Of a DNA stretch of 57,715 nt, positions 38,861 through 49,804 are shown piece by piece (within the stretch, counting starts at the first letter, position 1; each line of letters begins with the position of its first letter). The notes under the pieces were generated by a model. That model worked only from the letters and a program-made list of their open reading frames with translations, did not search any database and was not told where the DNA came from. Source of the DNA: Jeotgalibacillus soli. GTDB taxonomy: Bacteria > Bacillota > Bacilli > Bacillales > Jeotgalibacillaceae. The stretch is taken from assembly GCF_000829435.1 (NCBI RefSeq), contig NZ_JXRP01000003.1:1-57715 (forward strand), written 5' to 3'. The translations under genes and the position numbers were made by a program.

Positions 38861-41308
38861 ATGGCCAAAATACAAGAGGCTAACTTAGACGTGACGAACT
38901 CGATTTCAATGTTTCACTCGAAAAAAAGAATACCTCTTTGGAAAAGTCGTCTAAAAGTAATGTTCGCTCAGTGGATGTTTCAACGAGGTGTTCTCCATCT
39001 AATCGTAAGCGTTTTACTAGGACGAGCATTATTTCTATCGCAATTTACTCCTTTTGCCCTGCCGATGTTTGCTGTCATCTTTATGGTCAGTCGAGATAAA
39101 TCCCTCCTTGTAGCGGTCGGTTTAGCGGCAGGTGCTTCTACACTCGGTGTTTCTCAAGGTCTCTATACGCTAGGCTCAATCCTTCTCTTTTGTTCAATAC
39201 AATTTATATTCAAAAAGTGGTTATCGTCAAAACGACTTTTCCTTGCATTGACAGTCATATTGTCTGTCGTGATTTCAAGGTTTGTCTATCTCGCTATTCA
39301 ATCTTCTGTACCACTCAATTGGGTGGATGGAGTGATGGTCGCATTTGAAGCGTTATTAGCTGGCGTATTAACGCTTGTTTTTCTACAGGGCATTCAACTG
39401 GTGATGACAAAAGCAAGAAAAAGAACATATGAACCAGAAGAACTGGTCGCGATCGCGATTGTAGTGGCCTCTGTTGCTACTGGATTTATTAGTTTTACCG
39501 TCGGAGGTTTGGCGGTTGATCATGTCATTACTCGTTACGTTGTTATTGCGGCAGCACTTGTTGCGGGGGCAATGATTGGGTCCACCGTGGGCATAGTGAC
39601 GGGACTCGTCTTCTGCTTGGCCTCTGTTATTCATTTACCAGAGGTAGCGATCTTGGCAGTGGCGGGTCTTCTTGGGGGTTTGTTGAAAAGTGGAAAAGCT
39701 ACCGGTGTATCTCTTGGATTAATGATGGCAACGCTCCTCATGGGTCTTTTTTATGGCCAAGGGGCTGCGCTTGAATATTCCCTTTATGAGTCAGCTGTGG
39801 CGGCGCTGGCTTTATTCCTCACGCCGAAGAGTTGGTTAGCGGCAATCGGGAGACATATCCCTGGGTCAGATGCTCATGAGAATGACCAGCAACTATACGC
39901 AAGAAAGGTGCGTGATGTAACGGCAGAAAAGGTGCAAAAATTCTCTGATATGTTTGATACATTATCCAAAAGCTTTGAATGCAAGGAACAAGAGCCGGGT
40001 CTAAAGGATATGTCTATTTCAATTGACGAAACGCTAGGTCGTGTTACAGAACGAACATGTCAAATGTGCTTTAAAAAGGATTACTGCTGGTCTGCCCATT
40101 TTGATCGAACCTATGATTGGATGACCCAATTGACCCTTCCAGACAAGGAACCGCTTATACAATGGAAAAGCTTATGTGTAAAAGCAGAGCAGGTGCAAGA
40201 GGCCTTTGAGCAGGAGTCTGCGAAACGTGAAGTGCATCTTCATATGAAAAAGCAGATGCTTGAGAGTAATCAGTTTGTATCCACTCAGCTGCAAGGTTTA
40301 TCCGCTGTCATGAAGGATTTTGCATACGACCTGCAGCGGGAAAATGAAAAGCATGAAAAACAAGAGGAGGAGATGCTGCAGGCACTAAGAGAATTCGGGA
40401 TTCATGTGGACCAAATAGATGTTCATAGCCTGGAGTATGGTCAAATTGACGTGGATGTCATGCTGCCGTTCCAGGAAATACATGGTGAATGCGAAAAATT
40501 AATTGCTCCGATGCTTTCATCTATTTTGAAGGAAACCATTATTGTTTATCAAAAAGTGGATATTCCTTCGCCTTATGAGGGAATGGTTGTTACATTCCGT
40601 TCTTCTAAAGCCTTTAAAGTAAATATAGGGATTTCACATGCAGCCCATGGGGGAGGGCTGATTTCTGGGGATAGCCATGCAGCTGTACATCTTCATGGCG
40701 GGAAATATGCAGTTGCGATTAGTGATGGGATGGGCAATGGCGAGAAAGCACAAAAGGAGAGTGAAGAAACGCTGCAGCTGCTAAGACAAATGCTCGAGGC
40801 AGGAATCGAAGAAGAATTAGCCATTAAATCTGTTAACTCAATCCTTACCGTTAAACGCACAGGGGACATGTATTCAACAGTAGACCTTGCAATGATTGAT
40901 TTGCAAACGGGTAAAGCAAGATTTTTGAAAGTTGGTTCTGTACCAAGCTATATAAAAAGGGGAAAACAGGTTAAAACAATTGAAGCAAGCAATTTGCCAA
41001 TGGGCTTTTTTAGAGATCTTGATATGGATATCCTTGAAGATCAGCTAAAAGCAGGTGACCTATTAATTATGCTTAGTGACGGTGTGCTTGAAGGGACGAG
41101 GTTTATTGAAAATCCGGAAAGGTGGATTAAAAGGCAAATTTCAGAACTGAAAACATCAGATCCTCAGCAAGTAGCCGATATTTTAATGGAAGCCGCTGTT
41201 CGAACATCCGGCGGTGAGATTGAAGATGATATGACCATATTAACCGTGCAGTTCCAGCATCAATTGCCAAAATGGGCAGCTATTCCTTCTGCTGTTAAAA
41301 CAGGTTAA
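38861..41308 (+). CDS. spoIIE: Stage II sporulation protein E phosphatase
   Basis: Membrane-anchored PP2C phosphatase that dephosphorylates SpoIIAA and triggers sigma-F in the forespore; it also associates with polar FtsZ rings. The 815-residue product has about ten membrane segments (roughly 45-325) and a central oligomerisation region. The C-terminal PP2C domain (about 590-800) shows SDGMGNGEKA, MLSDGVLEG and DDMTILTV, the metal-binding aspartates. AAGGGGTGG precedes the ATG. In B. subtilis yabS and yabT follow; here tilS follows directly. Confidence 0.97.
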   Translation: MAKIQEANLDVTNSISMFHSKKRIPLWKSRLKVMFAQWMFQRGVLHLIVSVLLGRALFLSQFTPFALPMFAVIFMVSRDKSLLVAVGLAAGASTLGVSQGLYTLGSILLFCSIQFIFKKWLSSKRLFLALTVILSVVISRFVYLAIQSSVPLNWVDGVMVAFEALLAGVLTLVFLQGIQLVMTKARKRTYEPEELVAIAIVVASVATGFISFTVGGLAVDHVITRYVVIAAALVAGAMIGSTVGIVTGLVFCLASVIHLPEVAILAVAGLLGGLLKSGKATGVSLGLMMATLLMGLFYGQGAALEYSLYESAVAALALFLTPKSWLAAIGRHIPGSDAHENDQQLYARKVRDVTAEKVQKFSDMFDTLSKSFECKEQEPGLKDMSISIDETLGRVTERTCQMCFKKDYCWSAHFDRTYDWMTQLTLPDKEPLIQWKSLCVKAEQVQEAFEQESAKREVHLHMKKQMLESNQFVSTQLQGLSAVMKDFAYDLQRENEKHEKQEEEMLQALREFGIHVDQIDVHSLEYGQIDVDVMLPFQEIHGECEKLIAPMLSSILKETIIVYQKVDIPSPYEGMVVTFRSSKAFKVNIGISHAAHGGGLISGDSHAAVHLHGGKYAVAISDGMGNGEKAQKESEETLQLLRQMLEAGIEEELAIKSVNSILTVKRTGDMYSTVDLAMIDLQTGKARFLKVGSVPSYIKRGKQVKTIEASNLPMGFFRDLDMDILEDQLKAGDLLIMLSDGVLEGTRFIENPERWIKRQISELKTSDPQQVADILMEAAVRTSGGEIEDDMTILTVQFQHQLPKWAAIPSAVKTG

Positions 41309-41412
41309 ATAATTTTCGTCGTATATGAGTATGGATTACGCGGAAGAATTGGTACAATAAAACCATATCTTCCTTTGATCATCGGGGGGAAGTAAGGAAA
41401 AGGAGAACCAAT

Positions 41413-42837
41413 ATGCAATCCTTCAAAGCGAAAATCCGTTCATATTGCGAACAGCATGAGCTTTTTACACCGGGTGAAAAGGTAGTGGTGGCTGTTTCTG
41501 GAGGACCAGATTCCATGGCTATACTCCACTATCTTATGCATGAGTCTCTTTATTATGTAAATATTGAGGTAGCGCATGTCGATCATTTATTAAGGGGCGA
41601 AGAATCGGCAGCGGATTGCACCTACGTGAAAACTTTCTGTCAACAGCATGGATTGCCCTTTCATGCTGCGACTCTTCATATAAAAGAACGGATGCAACAA
41701 TTGAATAAGGGGCTTCAAGAGACAGCTAGAGAGGAGCGTTACGACTATTTAGCTGAAGTAGTAAGGAAGACAGGCGCCAAAAAGCTTGTCTTGGGTCATC
41801 ACGCGGATGATCAGGTAGAGACGATATTGTTCCGTTTAATCCGCGGTTCAACGATGAAAGGGCGGGCTGGTATTCAAGCGAAACGTCCTTTTCATAAATC
41901 GATGCTCGTACGCCCCTTTCTTCCTGTTACAAAAAATGAAATCGAACAATATTGTGAACACTATCAGTTGAAGCCTCGTCGTGACAAGAGCAATGAGGCT
42001 GATTATTATATGCGAAATCGCTTGAGACATCACGTAATTCCCCTGCTGAAGGAAGAAAATCCAAGGCTTCATGAACACTTTCTTCGCTACAGCGAAGAAA
42101 TAACAGAGGATGAAGATTGGATGACAGCTGAGGCGGAAAAGCGGCTTGCCCGGCTGATCATACTGCAGGAGCCTCAAAATATTAAGGTGAATCAGGAAAA
42201 TTGGAACCTCGAGGCTCTTCCTTTACAAAGAAGAATGATTCATCTAATATTGAATTATCTTTATGCGAAAGTACCTATTTCCCTTTCTTCTGCACATACG
42301 GTAGCGATTAATAAGTTATTCAAACAAAATCATCCATCAGGAGTCATTCATTTGCCAGATGGATTACTCGTTACGCGCTCCTACTCAACCGTTTCCTTTT
42401 ATTTTCAAAATGAAAGAGAAGCGCTGCTTCCCTTTCATTTTGAATTAGAAATCGGGCAGGCCATTTACTTGCCGGATGGATCGACAATGGAATTGGTAGG
42501 GGATGCAGAAGGTGAATCTGGAAACTTTCCCTTTGACCTGCTTAAACTGGATTCTGCTCAAGTGGAATTGCCGTTAATTGTTCGTACACGACACAAGGGC
42601 GACAAAATTCAACTTAAGGGGCTGACTGGTTCTAAAAAGCTAAAAAGCTTGTTCGTAGATGAGAAAATTCCACTTGAACAGCGGGATCAATGGCCGATTG
42701 TGACCGATGCAAACGGAAGGGTGCTTTGGGTTCCTGGCTTACGCACTGCGAATGGTGTTAACGAGCCGAAGAACGGTGCCCAGGCATATACGCTAATTTA
42801 CAACAAGGACTACCTAGGGGGACATATTTCGTGTTGA
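41413..42837 (+). CDS. tilS: tRNA(Ile)-lysidine synthetase
   Basis: Converts C34 of tRNA-Ile(CAT) to lysidine so it reads AUA. The 474-residue product has the PP-loop SGGPDS at 29-34, a [11 protein letters not shown] block near 136 and the C-terminal TilS domains (from about 270). AAAAGGAGAA precedes the ATG. Its last codons overlap hprT by seven bases, so both are translated together, as in B. subtilis. Confidence 0.97.
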   Translation: MQSFKAKIRSYCEQHELFTPGEKVVVAVSGGPDSMAILHYLMHESLYYVNIEVAHVDHLLRGEESAADCTYVKTFCQQHGLPFHAATLHIKERMQQLNKGLQETAREERYDYLAEVVRKTGAKKLVLGHHADDQVETILFRLIRGSTMKGRAGIQAKRPFHKSMLVRPFLPVTKNEIEQYCEHYQLKPRRDKSNEADYYMRNRLRHHVIPLLKEENPRLHEHFLRYSEEITEDEDWMTAEAEKRLARLIILQEPQNIKVNQENWNLEALPLQRRMIHLILNYLYAKVPISLSSAHTVAINKLFKQNHPSGVIHLPDGLLVTRSYSTVSFYFQNEREALLPFHFELEIGQAIYLPDGSTMELVGDAEGESGNFPFDLLKLDSAQVELPLIVRTRHKGDKIQLKGLTGSKKLKSLFVDEKIPLEQRDQWPIVTDANGRVLWVPGLRTANGVNEPKNGAQAYTLIYNKDYLGGHISC

Positions 42838-43379
42838 ATCAAGATATTGAGAAAGTACTGTATACGGAAGAACAGCTGCAAGAAAAAATTAAAGAGCTTG
42901 GCAGCCAGCTAACAGAAGAGTATAAGGACAGTTATCCGCTTGTAATCGGTGTCTTAAAAGGAGCACTTCCTTTTATGGCTGATTTAATTAAGCGAATGGA
43001 CGTTTACCTTGAGATGGATTTCATGGATGTGTCAAGCTATGGGAACTCAACAGTCTCATCAGGTGAGGTTAAAATTATCAAGGACCTTAATACGAAAGTA
43101 GAAGGCAGAGACATTTTGATCCTCGAAGATATCATCGACAGCGGTTTAACTCTTAATTATTTAGTCGATTTGTTCCGCTACCGCAAAGCAAAATCCATTA
43201 AAATTGTCACATTGCTTGATAAACCATCTGGAAGAAAAGCGGATGTGAAAGCTGATTATGTTGGTTTTGTCGTACCAGATGCATTTGTGGTAGGCTATGG
43301 ATTAGATTATGCAGAACGCTACCGCAACCTCCCATATATCGGAATTTTAAAGCCTGAAATATATACGGATGCTGAATGA
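42831..43379 (+). CDS. hprT: Hypoxanthine-guanine phosphoribosyltransferase
   Basis: Purine salvage enzyme that makes IMP and GMP from hypoxanthine and guanine using PRPP. The 182-residue product has the PRPP loop [11 protein letters not shown] (about 98-108) and [12 protein letters not shown] further on. The start is GTG 42831 with AGGGGG about ten bases upstream, inside the end of tilS. In B. subtilis HprT also forms a complex with TilS that activates ftsH, the next gene. Confidence 0.97.
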   Translation: MLNQDIEKVLYTEEQLQEKIKELGSQLTEEYKDSYPLVIGVLKGALPFMADLIKRMDVYLEMDFMDVSSYGNSTVSSGEVKIIKDLNTKVEGRDILILEDIIDSGLTLNYLVDLFRYRKAKSIKIVTLLDKPSGRKADVKADYVGFVVPDAFVVGYGLDYAERYRNLPYIGILKPEIYTDAE

Positions 43380-43501
43380 TGTATGACTCAAAAAAAGTAC
43401 GGCGAATGAAGTGTGCAGCCGCAGTTGTAAATGGTTGTAATGCTTTCTTTCTCTATGATACTATTGTTATTAGTTTCTTTGACTGTGGGAGGAGGTAAGG
43501 G

Positions 43502-45529
43502 ATGAACAGGATATTCCGCAATACCATATTTTATTTATTAGTATTCTTGGTTATCATTGGGATAGTTGGTTTGTTTAACAATGGAAACCAGCCGAACCAA
43601 GAACTCACATACGGGAAATTCATTAATGAATTGAATGAAGGTAACGTAAGTGAAATTGACATACAGCCCAACCGAAGCGTGTATAACGTACGCGGAGAGT
43701 TGAACGGTTATGAAGAGGGCGAATTTTTTGTAACAAACATTCCGTTAGAGGATACTGAGGTATTAGACACAATTCGCGAGATTGCTGCGTCTACTGATAC
43801 AGTTGTTAACTATCTCGAAGCTCCTGAAACAAGCGGATGGGTGACATTTTTAACAACCATTATTCCTTTCGTAATTATTTTCATCTTATTCTTCTTCTTA
43901 TTGAACCAAGCTCAAGGTGGCGGAGGCCGCGTGATGAACTTTGGTAAGAGTAAAGCTAAGCTTTATACAGAAGAAAAGAAAAAGGTTCGTTTTAAAGATG
44001 TAGCAGGGGCTGATGAAGAGAAGCAGGAGCTTGTAGAAGTTGTTGACTTCCTTAAAGACCCTCGTAAATTTACCGAAGTTGGTGCACGCATACCAAAAGG
44101 GATCCTTCTTGTAGGACCTCCTGGTACTGGTAAAACATTGCTTGCTCGTGCAGCAGCTGGAGAAGCTGGAGTACCATTCTTCTCCATTTCAGGTTCTGAC
44201 TTTGTTGAAATGTTTGTCGGGGTCGGAGCATCTCGTGTGCGTGACCTTTTTGAAAACGCAAAGAAAAATGCACCTTGTATCATTTTCATTGATGAAATTG
44301 ATGCGGTAGGCCGCCAGCGTGGAGCAGGTCTTGGTGGTGGTCACGATGAGCGTGAGCAAACCTTGAACCAATTGCTTGTTGAAATGGATGGATTCGGTGG
44401 AAATGAAGGAATCATTATGATTGCTGCTACCAACCGACCAGATATTCTTGATCCAGCACTGCTTCGTCCAGGTCGATTCGACCGTCAAATCACGGTTGAT
44501 CGTCCCGATGTAACAGGTCGTGAAGCAGTTCTTGAGGTCCATGCTAAAAATAAACCACTTCATGACAATATTGACTTAAAAGCAATTGCACAAAGAACGC
44601 CAGGATTCTCGGGTGCTGATTTAGAAAACTTATTGAACGAGGCTGCTCTTGTAGCTGCGCGTCGTGACAAGAAAACAATCGATATGAGTGATATTGATGA
44701 AGCGACGGATAGAGTAATTGCCGGCCCAGCGAAGAAAAGCCGCGTCATTTCTCAAAAAGAGCGAAAAATTGTCGCGTTCCACGAAGCGGGACATACCATT
44801 ATTGGTGTTGTTCTTGATGAAGCGGATATGGTGCACAAAGTAACAATCGTTCCACGTGGTCAAGCAGGCGGATATGCTGTTATGCTGCCAAAAGAAGATC
44901 GATACTTTATGACAAGACCTGAACTGCTAGATAAGATTACTGGCTTGCTCGGTGGTCGTGTTGCTGAGGATATCATTTTTGGCGAAGCCTCTACTGGTGC
45001 TTCAAACGACTTCCAGCGTGCAACAGGAATTGCTCGACGTATGGTTACCGAGTTTGGTATGAGTGAAAAGCTTGGTACACTTCAATTTGGTCAATCTCAA
45101 GGACAAGTGTTCTTAGGTCGTGACTTTAACAGCGAGCAAAATTATTCGGATCGTATTGCATATGACATTGATACTGAAATTCAAGCGATTATTAAAGAAT
45201 GCTATGAGCGTGCAAAAACAATTCTTACAGAAAATCGTGAAAAGCTTGAGCTTATCGCAGAAACACTGTTAAAAGTTGAAACACTTGATGCTGCTCAAAT
45301 TAAGCACTTGGTTGATCATGGTACATTGCCGGATCGTGTTTATGACAGCTCTATTGACGAGAATTCGACCCTAACGAATGAAAAAGACGTTGTTGAATCA
45401 AAGCCAGTAGAAGTGAAAGACGAAACTTCTGATGTTTCACCAGCTGAAAAAATTTCTGATGAGGCAACAAATGATGCTCCAAAGAAATTTGGACCAACAC
45501 CAACAGAAGATCGTAAAAAAGAAGATTAA
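43502..45529 (+). CDS. ftsH: ATP-dependent zinc metalloprotease FtsH
   Basis: Membrane AAA+ protease for quality control and regulatory proteolysis. The 675-residue product has two membrane spans (about 8-26 and 113-134) flanking an extracellular domain. Walker A GPPGTGKT is at 205-212, Walker B IFIDEID at 261-267 and the zinc site HEAGH at 427-431. An acidic disordered C-terminal tail (about 620-675) makes it longer than the 637-residue B. subtilis FtsH. GGAGGAGGTAAGG precedes the ATG. A terminator follows immediately. Confidence 0.98.
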   Translation: MNRIFRNTIFYLLVFLVIIGIVGLFNNGNQPNQELTYGKFINELNEGNVSEIDIQPNRSVYNVRGELNGYEEGEFFVTNIPLEDTEVLDTIREIAASTDTVVNYLEAPETSGWVTFLTTIIPFVIIFILFFFLLNQAQGGGGRVMNFGKSKAKLYTEEKKKVRFKDVAGADEEKQELVEVVDFLKDPRKFTEVGARIPKGILLVGPPGTGKTLLARAAAGEAGVPFFSISGSDFVEMFVGVGASRVRDLFENAKKNAPCIIFIDEIDAVGRQRGAGLGGGHDEREQTLNQLLVEMDGFGGNEGIIMIAATNRPDILDPALLRPGRFDRQITVDRPDVTGREAVLEVHAKNKPLHDNIDLKAIAQRTPGFSGADLENLLNEAALVAARRDKKTIDMSDIDEATDRVIAGPAKKSRVISQKERKIVAFHEAGHTIIGVVLDEADMVHKVTIVPRGQAGGYAVMLPKEDRYFMTRPELLDKITGLLGGRVAEDIIFGEASTGASNDFQRATGIARRMVTEFGMSEKLGTLQFGQSQGQVFLGRDFNSEQNYSDRIAYDIDTEIQAIIKECYERAKTILTENREKLELIAETLLKVETLDAAQIKHLVDHGTLPDRVYDSSIDENSTLTNEKDVVESKPVEVKDETSDVSPAEKISDEATNDAPKKFGPTPTEDRKKED

Positions 45530-45562
45530 AAAAAGGCGCCGAATTACCGGCGCCTTTTTTTA
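45528..45562 (+). terminator. Terminator of ftsH
   Basis: A 14-bp stem (AAAAAAAGGCGCCG and CGGCGCCTTTTTTT) begins at the ftsH stop codon. Confidence 0.93.
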
Positions 45563-45652
45563 ATGAAAATAAAAGCTCGAGTAACAGCTTGAAAAAAAGA
45601 ATTATGATATGATGTTTTCAGTGTGAATAATACGATGAGCGTGGTGACAAAT

Positions 45653-46420
45653 ATGATTTTTGTGGTGGATGTTGGAAATACGAATACGGTTTTAGGGGTT
45701 TATGAAGAAGATCGTTTAAGCCATCATTGGCGTATGGAGACAAATCGTCATAAGACAGAAGATGAGTATGGCATGATGGTGAAAAATTTGTTTGAGCATG
45801 TTGGTATAACGTTCGATCAAGTTGATGGTATTATTATTTCTTCTGTAGTACCACCAATTATGTTTGCGTTAGAAAGAATGTGCCAAAAATATTTTGATTT
45901 GGGACCGTTAGTGGTAGGGCCGGGAATAAAGACTGGTCTTAACATTAAATATGACAATCCGAAAGAAGTAGGCGCTGACAGAATTGTCAATGCTGTCGCT
46001 GGGATTCAGGATTATGGCGGTTCACTTATTATTGTCGACTTTGGTACCGCAACTACCTATTGCTACATCAACGAAAACAAAGAATATATGGGTGGTGTCA
46101 TTGCACCGGGGATTGGGATCTCAACAGAAGCGTTGTACTCAAAGGCGGCCAAGCTTCCTCGTATTGAAATAGCTCGTCCAGACCACATTATAGGTAAGAG
46201 TACTGTAACAGCCATGCAAGCGGGTATTGTTTATGGCTATGTGGGGCAGGTTGAAGGAATTGTTTCGAGAATGAAAAACGAGGCGCAAAGTCAAGTGAAA
46301 GTTATTGCAACTGGGGGATTAGCCTCTCTTATTGCAAACGAGTCCAGTGTAATCGATCACGTTGATCCGTTTTTAACGTTAAAAGGACTTCAACTTATTT
46401 ATAAACGCAACATGGAATAG
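45653..46420 (+). CDS. coaX: Type III pantothenate kinase
   Basis: First step of coenzyme A synthesis; type III enzymes are ASKHA-fold and not feedback-inhibited by CoA. The 255-residue product has the phosphate-binding [10 protein letters not shown] at the N-terminus, the catalytic [10 protein letters not shown] and [10 protein letters not shown] start it at ATG 45653 after GTGGTGAC; GTG 45644 and an earlier in-frame start are possible. It is followed 16 bases later by hslO, as in B. subtilis. Confidence 0.95.
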   Translation: MIFVVDVGNTNTVLGVYEEDRLSHHWRMETNRHKTEDEYGMMVKNLFEHVGITFDQVDGIIISSVVPPIMFALERMCQKYFDLGPLVVGPGIKTGLNIKYDNPKEVGADRIVNAVAGIQDYGGSLIIVDFGTATTYCYINENKEYMGGVIAPGIGISTEALYSKAAKLPRIEIARPDHIIGKSTVTAMQAGIVYGYVGQVEGIVSRMKNEAQSQVKVIATGGLASLIANESSVIDHVDPFLTLKGLQLIYKRNME

Positions 46421-46436
46421 CGGAGGGAGAATTTAT

Positions 46437-47315
46437 ATGTCTGATTATATGATTCGCGCACTAGCCTACGATGGTCAGGTTCGTGCGTTTGCGGTTAATA
46501 CTACTGAAACAGTGAGTGAAGCACAAAGACGCCATTATACGTGGCCAACTGCATCAGCTGCGCTAGGGCGTACCATGACTGCTGGTGTGATGATGGGAGC
46601 TATGCTTAAAGGGGAAGAAAACCTTACAATTAAGGTTGAGGGAAATGGTCCGATTGGTCCAATCCTTGTTGATAGTAATGCAAAAGGCCAAGTAAGAGGA
46701 TACGTTACAAATCCTCAAACACATTTAGATTTAAATGCACAAGGAAAGCTCGATGTAAGGGGAGCTGTTGGTGCAGAAGGAACGCTAACGGTCATAAAAG
46801 ACCTAGGAATGCGCGAAAACTTTTCAGGTCAGGTGCCGCTTGTCTCTGGTGAGCTAGGTGAGGACTTCACTTACTATTTCGCTTCGTCTGAACAAGTGCC
46901 TTCTTCTGTTGGAGTAGGTGTTCTCGTAAACCCGGACAACACAATTTTGGCTGCCGGCGGTTTTATTCTTCAATTGCTGCCTGGAGCAGATGAGGCTGTT
47001 ATTGAAGCAATTGAACAGCGCTTGGGTATGGTGCCTCCTGTTTCCAAGCTAATTCAACAAGGACTGACACCTGAGCAAATTTTAGAAACCGTTCTTGGAG
47101 AGGGAAATGTAAAAGTACTGGATTCGCTTCCTGTAACCTTTCACTGTAAATGCTCGAAGGAACGATTTAGTACAGCGATTATTAGCTTAGGTAAACAAGA
47201 AATCAAAGAAATGATTGAAGAAGACGGAAAGGCAGAGGCTCAGTGCCATTTCTGTCACGAGGTCTACCATTACAGTAAAGAAGAACTTGAAAGCTTCCTG
47301 GAAGAGGCTAGATAA
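46437..47315 (+). CDS. hslO: Redox-regulated chaperone Hsp33
   Basis: Holdase activated by oxidative unfolding. The 292-residue product has the C-terminal zinc-cysteine switch CKC at about 237-239 and CHFC near 270-273. GGAGGGAG precedes the ATG. It shares the transcript with coaX, and the stop is immediately adjacent to the next start. Confidence 0.97.
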   Translation: MSDYMIRALAYDGQVRAFAVNTTETVSEAQRRHYTWPTASAALGRTMTAGVMMGAMLKGEENLTIKVEGNGPIGPILVDSNAKGQVRGYVTNPQTHLDLNAQGKLDVRGAVGAEGTLTVIKDLGMRENFSGQVPLVSGELGEDFTYYFASSEQVPSSVGVGVLVNPDNTILAAGGFILQLLPGADEAVIEAIEQRLGMVPPVSKLIQQGLTPEQILETVLGEGNVKVLDSLPVTFHCKCSKERFSTAIISLGKQEIKEMIEEDGKAEAQCHFCHEVYHYSKEELESFLEEAR

Positions 47316-48227
47316 GTGCTTATGATGACGGATTTGCGAAAAAAACGTCTTAAATCAAAGCCGCTGTTATATATTATTGTTTTATTGTTGTTAACAAATA
47401 TCATTACACTCATTGCATGGGTTTCTAAGGATAACACTGCAGAATCGTCAGAAGTTGTTGCTACCGTGGGTGATGAAGAAATCACTAGACAGGAGTGGCT
47501 GCATGCCATTGAGCTTCGATATGGAAAAGAGGTTCTTCAGCAGCTTGTAAACCAAAGTGTAATGGATCAATCAGCAGAAAAATATAATATTGTTGTTTCA
47601 GATGAAGAGCTTGAACAGGAATTTTCATTGCTTCGCTCAGTTTTAAATGTGTATGATCAAGCGTTCTTATCAAACGAAGAGGTATTGAAGGAGCAGCTGA
47701 AAACTGAACTCATCCTTGAAAAATTGATTACAAATGATGTTGAATTTTCAGAGGAAGAAGTCCGATCTTATTACGAAGAAAACGAGTCGTTATATGCCAT
47801 TCCTGCGATGTATCGCATATCACAAATTGTGGTAGCAACGGAAGAGGAGGCTTCTCAGGTATTGGGAGAGCTGGAGGATCAATCTTCTTTTGAAGTGTTA
47901 GCAAGGGAGCGCTCCATTGATGAAGTCACAGCTAGCCAAGGAGGAATGCTGGGCTATGTCCCTGAAAATTCTACTTCAATAGAAGAGAAAGTACTTACGG
48001 CTGTCCGATCATTGAGCGACGGAGAATGGAGCACTCCGATTTCAACTGATCAAGGATTTGTCATTGCCTATTTACACGAAACAACAGCCGGTGTGTCATT
48101 CGACTTTGATGAGGTTAAATCACGTATTGAACGACAATTAGCTCTAGATCAATTAAATGTACCAGTAACACCTGAGTCATTTTGGAATGAATTTTCGATT
48201 GACTGGTTTTATGGTGGCATGCAATAA
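47316..48227 (+). CDS. yacD: PrsA-like parvulin foldase (YacD)
   Basis: Putative extracytoplasmic peptidyl-prolyl isomerase of the PrsA/SurA kind, 303 residues. It has a basic start, one membrane segment or uncleaved signal (about 14-30), a SurA-like N-terminal helical domain and a parvulin domain (about 160-260, YRISQIVVATEEEASQVL and GGMLGYVPENS). There is no lipobox cysteine, unlike PrsA. Its GTG start follows the hslO stop directly; GAAGAGG lies eight bases upstream. ATG 47322 or 47325 are alternatives. Confidence 0.9.
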   Translation: MLMMTDLRKKRLKSKPLLYIIVLLLLTNIITLIAWVSKDNTAESSEVVATVGDEEITRQEWLHAIELRYGKEVLQQLVNQSVMDQSAEKYNIVVSDEELEQEFSLLRSVLNVYDQAFLSNEEVLKEQLKTELILEKLITNDVEFSEEEVRSYYEENESLYAIPAMYRISQIVVATEEEASQVLGELEDQSSFEVLARERSIDEVTASQGGMLGYVPENSTSIEEKVLTAVRSLSDGEWSTPISTDQGFVIAYLHETTAGVSFDFDEVKSRIERQLALDQLNVPVTPESFWNEFSIDWFYGGMQ

Positions 48228-48324
48228 AGTGAACTGAGATACCAAAAAACTCTTACAAACTCTGAACATTTTTTATAATGGACAGGTATTCGTAGAGGAA
48301 TTGGTATCTTTTTTATCTTATTGG

Positions 48325-48353
48325 TTGCAATCATTCTGAAAAATTGGTAAATT
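48325..48353 (+). promoter_or_regulatory. Possible sigma-A promoter of cysK
   Basis: TTGCAA (48325-48330), 17-base spacer, TAAATT (48348-48353), about 50 bases before cysK. I saw no clear CymR operator or T-box. Another possible -10 (TATAAT near 48275) lies upstream. Confidence 0.45.
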
Positions 48354-48401
48354 TGGTATAGAGGAAAACCGATCACATTACTTGGAATTAGGAGTGAAAA
48401 A

Positions 48402-49328
48402 ATGGTGCGTATAGCGAATAACATTACTGAATTAGTTGGTCACACACCGATTGTAAAATTAAACCGAATTGTTGAGGATGGCTCAGCAGATATTTATTTG
48501 AAGCTAGAGTACATGAATCCTGGCAGCAGTGTAAAAGACCGTATAGCACTGGCGATGATTGAAGCTGCAGAGGAAGCGGGCGATTTGAAGGCAGGCGATA
48601 CAATTATTGAGCCTACAAGTGGAAACACGGGAATTGGTCTGGCAATGGTGGCAGCTGCGAAGGGCTATCGTTCAGTATTGGTTATGCCTGAAACAATGAG
48701 TATGGAGCGTCGTAATCTGTTGCGTGCATACGGAGCTGAGCTTGTGCTAACACCTGGTCCAGATGGTATGGGTGGTGCGATTCGCAAAGCAGAAGAAATT
48801 GCAAAAGAAAAAGGTTACTTTATGCCGCAGCAATTTAAAAATATCTCAAATCCTGAAGTACACCGACGCACTACAGGAAAAGAAATTGTTGAGCAAATGG
48901 GCGATCAGCTTGATGCGTTTATTTCTGGAATTGGAACTGGTGGAACCATCACAGGTGCTGGGCAGGCATTGCGTGAAAAATATGATAGCATTAAAATTTA
49001 TGCGGTTGAGCCAGCTGATTCACCGATCCTTTCAGGCGGTAAGCCAGGACCACACAAAATCCAGGGAATTGGAGCAGGCTTTGTACCGGATATCCTTGAT
49101 ACGAAAATATACGATGATGTCATTCAAGTAAAAAATGAAGAAGCATTTGAAATAGCTCGTAAAGTGGCTAAAGAAGAAGGAATCCTTGGCGGGATTTCGT
49201 CCGGAGCAGCTATTTCTGCAGCATTAAAGGTCGCTAAAGAGCTTGGGGCAGGAAAAAAAGTATTGGTCATTATTCCAAGTAACGGCGAGCGCTACTTAAG
49301 CACACCACTTTATCAATTTGAAGATTAA
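48402..49328 (+). CDS. cysK: Cysteine synthase (O-acetylserine sulfhydrylase)
   Basis: PLP enzyme that makes cysteine from O-acetylserine and sulfide. The 308-residue product has the PLP lysine in GSSVKDR (K45), the PTSGNTGIG substrate loop and GTGGTITG phosphate-binding loop. AGGAGTG precedes the ATG. Length equals B. subtilis CysK. A strong terminator follows, isolating it from the folate cluster. Confidence 0.97.
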   Translation: MVRIANNITELVGHTPIVKLNRIVEDGSADIYLKLEYMNPGSSVKDRIALAMIEAAEEAGDLKAGDTIIEPTSGNTGIGLAMVAAAKGYRSVLVMPETMSMERRNLLRAYGAELVLTPGPDGMGGAIRKAEEIAKEKGYFMPQQFKNISNPEVHRRTTGKEIVEQMGDQLDAFISGIGTGGTITGAGQALREKYDSIKIYAVEPADSPILSGGKPGPHKIQGIGAGFVPDILDTKIYDDVIQVKNEEAFEIARKVAKEEGILGGISSGAAISAALKVAKELGAGKKVLVIIPSNGERYLSTPLYQFED

Positions 49329-49334
49329 TAATCC

Positions 49335-49371
49335 AAACAGACCCTTTGTTGAACAAAGGGTCTGTTTTTTT
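49335..49371 (+). terminator. Terminator of cysK
   Basis: A stem of about 15 bp (AAACAGACCCTTTGTT with its complement) is followed by TTTTTT. Confidence 0.93.
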
Positions 49372-49429
49372 GCGTGAAATAAGTAAGAGAAGGTCAAATG
49401 CAGCAGCATGGCATACTCTGCGCTGGAAC

Positions 49430-49632
49430 CGAACAGATTAGAAGTTGTAAGCCCCGACAAGCGCAAGGCGATTTCCAGGGAGGCAGTTCTTAGCCTCCAT
49501 AGGAAAGAGGCTTGTGACCTCAAGGGGCTAGGCACTGGAACTAGACAGATAGAAAAGTGGAAGTGCCTGTTAAGCCCCGACAAGAAAGAGGTTTGTGACC
49601 TCGAGGGGCTAGACACTGGAACTAGACAATAA
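49430..49632. repeat. Interspersed repeat, two tandem units
   Basis: Two units, each with AAGCCCCGACAAG at the left and GTGACCTC(A/G)AGGGGCTAG, CACTGGAACTAGACA at the right. The second is preceded by GAAAAGTGGAAGTGCCTGTT. The family is the one at 15551-15705 and 19238-19515. It occupies the cysK-pabB gap; an open frame inside it is a by-product. The rest of the gap (49633-49804) shows only the pabB ribosome-binding site. Confidence 0.7.
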
Positions 49633-49804
49633 AAAAATACAAGTCGACCTTCTGCGACATTTCTTGTGAATCCATCGCCGTGATCGTGTATCATGAAGGG
49701 GGAAAGAAAAATGAAAGGTGCAGCTTCAGGGTACCTTGCAAACCTTAGCTGATATTAGTTTTAGTTGGAATGGGAAAAAACGTTAGATGGAGAGTGACGT
49801 CAAC

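Noticed and set aside
49408-49632. A 74-codon open frame in the cysK-pabB gap
   Set aside because: It lies wholly within a tandem intergenic repeat and has no ribosome-binding site; its repeated peptide simply mirrors the DNA repeat.
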